Assembly (NCBI GenBank): GCA_965655465.1
Contig: CBFHGY010000041.1
Span: 1-19,059, forward strand
Reading direction: 5' to 3'
DNA: 19,059 nt
Source of the DNA: VMCP01 sp965655465
GTDB lineage: Bacteria; Bacteroidota; Bacteroidia; NS11-12g; UBA955
A program made the position numbers and the translations under genes. Position 1 is the first letter of the stretch, and the number at the start of each line of letters is the position of its first letter. Of the stretch, positions 15,953 through 19,059 are shown piece after piece. Below the pieces are notes generated by a model. That model was not told the origin of the DNA. It was given only the letters and a program-made list of their open reading frames with translations, and did no database searches.

Positions 15953-15960
15953 TATCTTTG
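15953..15960 (+). promoter_or_regulatory. -7 promoter box of the ferritin gene
   Basis: TATCTTTG matches the Bacteroidota -7 box exactly and is followed by five T and the ATG at 15966. The arrangement mirrors that of the divergent TPR gene 124 bases away. The box lies inside the upstream extension of the ferritin frame (open to 15903), which supports starting translation at 15966. Confidence 0.6.
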
Positions 15961-15965
15961 TTTTT

Positions 15966-16487
15966 ATGTTATCGAAAACCCTGGAACAAGCACTCAATGA
16001 TCAAGTCGCAATGGAAGCATCAGCCAGTTTTGTCTATTTGGCTATGGCCTCTTGGATGGAAAACGAAGGATTTGAAGGCACTTCACAGTTTTTATACATG
16101 CAAAGTGATGAAGAACGCATGCACATGATGAAACTTTTTCATTATATCAACGAAGTAGGTGGCTTTGCCTTATCTCCTTCTGTTGCAACTCCAGATATCC
16201 GATTCGACTCCTACAAAGACGTATTTGAACGCGTACTTGAACAAGAGAAAAAAGTAACTGCCGCCATTCATAACTTGATGGATATCGCCACCAAAGAAGC
16301 CGATCATACCACTGCAAATTTCCTGCAATGGTATGTTGCTGAGCAACGCGAGGAAGAAGCACAGTTCAACACTATCTTGGGTAAATTGAAAATATTAGGA
16401 AACGATGGCAGCGGATTGTATTTGATGGATCGCGATTTGGCAAACCTTAAGGCTAAAGCCCAAACTGCCAAACCAAGCGCCGAATAA
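15966..16487 (+). CDS. ftnA: Non-heme ferritin, FtnA type
   Basis: Iron-storage protein expected to form a 24-subunit shell that oxidises Fe2+ and stores the mineral. The 173 residues from ATG 15966 (MLSKTLEQAL) carry all the ferroxidase-centre residues at the same numbers as E. coli FtnA: E17, Y24, E50, H53, E94, Q127 and E130; E49, E126 and E129, which belong to the third iron site (site C), are present as well. The heme-binding methionine of bacterioferritin is not expected in this family. An upstream in-frame start at 15903 would add 21 residues unlike the family and would span the promoter box, so I reject it. Divergent from the TPR gene. Confidence 0.95.
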   Translation: MLSKTLEQALNDQVAMEASASFVYLAMASWMENEGFEGTSQFLYMQSDEERMHMMKLFHYINEVGGFALSPSVATPDIRFDSYKDVFERVLEQEKKVTAAIHNLMDIATKEADHTTANFLQWYVAEQREEEAQFNTILGKLKILGNDGSGLYLMDRDLANLKAKAQTAKPSAE

Positions 16488-16515
16488 TTCCCGTTTTCTC
16501 CTTTCGGGGGAAATT
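16486..16515 (+). terminator. Weak hairpin after the ferritin stop
   Basis: AATTCCCG (16486-16493) can pair with CGGGGGAAATT (16505-16515) with small bulges, starting within the ferritin stop codon. No T tract follows on the plus strand, so it could be an attenuated or processing hairpin and not a true intrinsic terminator. Confidence 0.25.
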
Positions 16516-16609
16516 AAACACGGCTTTAACCCCATTAAATATCCTGTTGCCTAAGAACATACTGAAGGATTCCGCTTATATTGTTGAAGTGCGGATATAA
16601 AGCCCCCTG

Positions 16610-16651
16610 AATTTGCGATTTCTGCAAATCTTTTTCATAAAATCGCAAATT
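16610..16651. repeat. 12-bp perfect inverted repeat upstream of the Crp-type gene
   Basis: AATTTGCGATTT (16610-16621) and AAATCGCAAATT (16640-16651) are exact reverse complements around an 18-base spacer. The pair ends 43 bases before the regulator ATG, in a 207-base gap. No T tract follows either arm, so it is a poor terminator. It could be an operator with widely spaced half-sites, or an RNA stem-loop in the leader. Confidence 0.65.
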
Positions 16652-16694
16652 ACATCGACCTTTCCTCCGTTTAATCGCCTGTTAAAATGTACAA

Positions 16695-17303
16695 ATGAGT
16701 CTCATTAACCTTCCCTTTGAAGAACAATCAGACCCCGCAACGGTCCATTTTGGGCAATTCCTAAATCGTTTCCATTACCTGAACGCTGAAGAACGCGAAC
16801 GCATAGCAGCTATAACAAGTGTGCTAAATCTACCCAAAAACCACATATTACAAAACATTGGGTATACCTGTAAAACCATTTATTTTATGCAATCTGGAGT
16901 GGCACGTATCTTTTACTATAAAGAGGATATCGACGTTACGGAACAGTTTGCATTAGAAAATCAAATTATCGTTCGTGTTGAAAGTCTTTTCACCGGAAAC
17001 CCATCCCGAAAAGGAATTCAAATCATAGAAGATGCGAATATATTAGCCATAGATGCACCTGCCCTTTTTGCCTTGTACGATGCTTACCAGGGAATCGAAC
17101 GCTGCTTTCGCAAAGTGTTTGAAGCAGCGCATCTCGATACGGTTTTACGTTTGGAATCGCTACAATTTCACAGCGCAGAAGAACGCTATGAACAACTTAT
17201 CCGTCAAACTCCTGACCTTATAAAACGAGTCCCCCTGAAATACATTGCCTCTTATTTAGGCATTACTCAAACCAGCTTGAGCCGGATTCGAGCACATCAT
17301 TGA
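16695..17303 (+). CDS. Crp/Fnr-family transcriptional regulator
   Basis: A 202-residue protein with an N-terminal cyclic-nucleotide-binding-like beta barrel (about 20-130, including the IYFMQSGVARIFYY segment) and a C-terminal helix-turn-helix ending at residue 200 (VPLKYIASYLGITQTSLSRIRA, about 179-200). The typical cAMP phosphate-binding motif is not preserved and there is no FNR-type cysteine cluster, so the signal sensed is unknown. Short regulators of this type are numerous in Bacteroidota. It lies 73 bases upstream of the SulP gene on the same strand and may control that gene, itself or the nearby ferritin; this is inference from position only. Confidence 0.88.
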   Translation: MSLINLPFEEQSDPATVHFGQFLNRFHYLNAEERERIAAITSVLNLPKNHILQNIGYTCKTIYFMQSGVARIFYYKEDIDVTEQFALENQIIVRVESLFTGNPSRKGIQIIEDANILAIDAPALFALYDAYQGIERCFRKVFEAAHLDTVLRLESLQFHSAEERYEQLIRQTPDLIKRVPLKYIASYLGITQTSLSRIRAHH

Positions 17304-17309
17304 ATCGAT

Positions 17310-17358
17310 TTCAAGTGGATTTTCTTCGCATTTAAGAGCACAAATCCAATACCTTGAA
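17310..17358. repeat. Interrupted inverted repeat between the regulator and sulP
   Basis: TTCAAG-TGGATTT (17310-17322) pairs with AAATCCA-(ATAC)-CTTGAA (17342-17358): 13 pairs with one 4-base bulge and a 19-base loop. It begins just after the regulator stop and ends one base before the SulP -7 box (17360), followed by GTATTTTTG. It may terminate the regulator transcript, serve as an operator over the SulP promoter, or both. Confidence 0.55.
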
Positions 17359-17359
17359 G

Positions 17360-17367
17360 TATTTTTG
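17360..17367 (+). promoter_or_regulatory. -7 promoter box of the SulP gene
   Basis: TATTTTTG matches the TAnnTTTG box and lies 9 bases before the ATG at 17377, so the leader would be only a few bases. The alternative TTG start at 17365 lies inside this box and is therefore unlikely. Confidence 0.5.
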
Positions 17368-17376
17368 CGGCATTCT

Positions 17377-18912
17377 ATGCTATTAAACCTCAATCTATTC
17401 GATTTCTCTCAAAAAGTAAATTATAAAAATGAAATATTAAGTGGCTTAACGGTTGCTTTGGCCCTTGTTCCTGAGGCGGTTGCATTTGCTCTTATTGCAG
17501 GACTCTCCCCACTTACCGGCTTGTATGCTGCGTTTATGATGGGTTTTGTAACCTCCATTTTAGGAGGGAGACCGGGTATGATTTCTGGGGCAACGGGAGC
17601 CGTTGCGGTTGTTCTGGTTAGTCTAGCCAAAAATCACAGTCCCGATTACATTTTTGCAACCGTCATTTTAGCGGGCATTATCCAATTATCGGCAGGTTTC
17701 TTAAAACTGGGTAAATTCATGCGACTGGTACCCACTCCGGTAATTTTAGGCTTTGTAAATGGATTAGCAGTAATTATTTTCATGTCACAAATTGCCCAAT
17801 TTAAAACCAATACGGGCGAATGGCTGCACGGTTCGGAAATGGGCATTTTTGCCTCCTTAGTATTATTAGCCATGTTAATAATTTGGGGACTTCCGAAATT
17901 GACCAAGGTCGTACCGGCTTCGTTAACAGCCATTTTAGTGGTATTCGGAATCTCTATGTTATTGGGCTTGGATACCCGTACGGTAGGAGACATAACTTCC
18001 ATAGCAGGTGGATTTCCTCCGTTTCACATCCCTGTAGTTCCTTTTGATTTCCCTACATTGAAATTAATATTCCCCTATGCTGCAATTGTGGCTGGCGTGG
18101 GATTAATTGAAAGTTTGCTCACATTAAATATCATCGACGAAATAACCGATACTCGAGGTCGTGGCAATAAAGAATGCATTGCCCAAGGAACTGCGAATAT
18201 TCTTTCTGGATTTTTTTCTGGTATGGGCGGTTGTGCTATGATCGGTCAAAGCTTGATCAATGTATCTTCAGGCGCTCGCGCTCGCTTATCGGGTATTGTG
18301 GCCTCGGTAATGCTCCTTATATTCATCATGTTCGGTTCTAGTATTATCGAAAAAGTGCCTATGGCTGCTTTAACGGGGGTTATGATAATGGTTTCAATAG
18401 GTACTTTTGAATGGGCCAGTTTACGTACCTTTCGCCGTATGCCGAATTCCGACATTTGGGTTATGGTATTAGTTACCTTGGTAACCATCTTTTTGCATAA
18501 TTTAGCCTTAGCGGTAATGGTTGGGGTAATCATTGCGGCATTGGTTTTTGCTTGGGATAATGCAAAGCGTATACGGGCACGTAAATTCACGGATGAACAA
18601 GGTTGGAAGCATTATGAGATTTTCGGACCGCTTTTCTTTGGATCTATTGCTGTTTTTAATGAAAAATTCGACGTGCAAAATGACCCAGAACATATCGTAA
18701 TTGATTTCTCCGAAAGTCGGGTTGTAGACATGTCGGCTATAGAAGCCTTAAGCAAGCTAACCGAACGCTATGCGAAAGCGGGAAAAAAAGTGCATTTAAG
18801 ACATCTTAGTAATGATTGCACGGCACTTTTAGATAAGGCTTCCGCCATAATAGAGGTTAACTATTACGAAGATCCGAGTTATAAAATTGTAACCGACAAG
18901 GTCATCGGTTAA
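17377..18912 (+). CDS. SulP-family anion transporter with C-terminal STAS domain
   Basis: A 511-residue inner-membrane transporter. The N-terminal 400 residues hold the transport domain, beginning with ILSGLTVALALVPEAVAFALIAG (residues about 20-42), then GLYAAFMMG and GGRPGMISGATGAVAVV, which are typical SulP signatures, and about a dozen hydrophobic segments. Residues about 410-511 form a STAS domain (HIVIDFSESRVVDMSAIEAL). Members carry sulfate, bicarbonate or other anions, sometimes coupled to Na+ or H+; the substrate cannot be read from sequence, and no cysteine-synthesis, carbonic anhydrase or sulfate-assimilation gene is adjacent. I start at ATG 17377; the TTG at 17365 would add four residues and overlaps the promoter box. 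Confidence 0.93.
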   Translation: MLLNLNLFDFSQKVNYKNEILSGLTVALALVPEAVAFALIAGLSPLTGLYAAFMMGFVTSILGGRPGMISGATGAVAVVLVSLAKNHSPDYIFATVILAGIIQLSAGFLKLGKFMRLVPTPVILGFVNGLAVIIFMSQIAQFKTNTGEWLHGSEMGIFASLVLLAMLIIWGLPKLTKVVPASLTAILVVFGISMLLGLDTRTVGDITSIAGGFPPFHIPVVPFDFPTLKLIFPYAAIVAGVGLIESLLTLNIIDEITDTRGRGNKECIAQGTANILSGFFSGMGGCAMIGQSLINVSSGARARLSGIVASVMLLIFIMFGSSIIEKVPMAALTGVMIMVSIGTFEWASLRTFRRMPNSDIWVMVLVTLVTIFLHNLALAVMVGVIIAALVFAWDNAKRIRARKFTDEQGWKHYEIFGPLFFGSIAVFNEKFDVQNDPEHIVIDFSESRVVDMSAIEALSKLTERYAKAGKKVHLRHLSNDCTALLDKASAIIEVNYYEDPSYKIVTDKVIG

Positions 18913-19059
18913 TACAAAGAAACAAACGGTAAGAATCTCCCTACCTTGCTGAAATAACCGAATCGATATTCGGCGAACATTTAAAAAGGCAAATTGCGGT
19001 CAAATCCCTTACTATTGGGAGATAAAGCGCTCTAATAAAAAAGAGGCGGTACCCAAATT
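18913..19059. other. Window-end region after sulP: hairpins and a possible partial frame
   Basis: CCGAAT-cgat-ATTCGG (18958-18973) is a perfect 6-bp stem with a 4-base loop but no T tract, and ATCTCCC (18935-18941) pairs with GGGAGAT (19017-19023) around it. On the minus strand the last 48 bases read as an open frame ending in a TAG at 19014-19012 (NLGTASFLLERFISQ), which could be the C-terminus of a convergent gene starting outside the window; 15 codons are too few to claim a CDS. Confidence 0.3.

Noticed and set aside
15903..15965. Upstream extension of the ferritin frame (21 extra residues)
   Set aside because: The extension is not ferritin-like and contains the -7 promoter box; starting at 15966 gives exact FtnA residue numbering.
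18958..18973. CCGAAT/ATTCGG hairpin as the sulP terminator
   Set aside because: The short stem has no T tract on either strand, so I do not call it a terminator.
1..19059. CRISPR arrays, insertion sequences, tRNA or rRNA genes
   Set aside because: No spaced direct repeats, transposase, terminal inverted repeats, tRNA T-loop or rRNA segments were seen by eye on either strand.

Overview
The window looks like a piece of a chromosome from a Bacteroidota bacterium, most likely of the flavobacterial side of the phylum. Reasons: AT-rich DNA, -7 promoter boxes of the TAnnTTTG type and few Shine-Dalgarno sequences, a mevalonate (not MEP) isoprenoid gene cluster, a Bacteroidota-style UbiA prenyltransferase, and protein families (large periplasmic TPR protein, short Crp-type regulator, anchored coiled-coil protein) typical of that phylum. 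Genus or species cannot be told from the sequence.

Layout. Bases 1-1052 (+) hold the 3' part of a DUF2075-type ATPase/helicase whose start lies before the window. Bases 1268-11846 are ten genes all on the minus strand, most touching or overlapping by 1-8 bases. In transcription order they are: rfbC (dTDP-4-dehydrorhamnose 3,5-epimerase), a tryptophan 2,3-dioxygenase family gene, a MazG-type nucleotide pyrophosphohydrolase, then after a 47-base gap fni (type 2 IPP isomerase), mvaA (HMG-CoA reductase), a GHMP kinase (probable phosphomevalonate kinase), mvaD (diphosphomevalonate decarboxylase), mevalonate kinase, a UbiA-family prenyltransferase and priA. A divergent promoter region leads to a membrane-anchored coiled-coil protein (11933-12838, +), which converges on a 996-residue secreted TPR protein (12851-15841, -). 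Divergent from that is an FtnA-type ferritin (15966-16487, +), followed by a Crp/Fnr-type regulator (16695-17303, +) and a SulP anion transporter with a STAS domain (17377-18912, +).

How the genes work together. The block from fni to the GHMP kinases encodes the route from HMG-CoA to IPP and DMAPP; HMG-CoA synthase is not in the window. The UbiA-type enzyme is a likely consumer of the resulting prenyl diphosphates. priA at the end is a replication-restart helicase with no biochemical link to the pathway. The three upstream genes may be co-transcribed, but a separate promoter box just before fni suggests the isoprenoid genes can be read alone.

No clear new system (defence island, CRISPR array, insertion sequence, prophage) is visible. 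The points most worth a second look are regulatory: several -7 boxes sit only 5-9 bases from their start codons (candidate leaderless mRNAs), a strong terminator lies inside the coding end of a convergent gene, and two long interrupted palindromes flank the Crp-type regulator gene.
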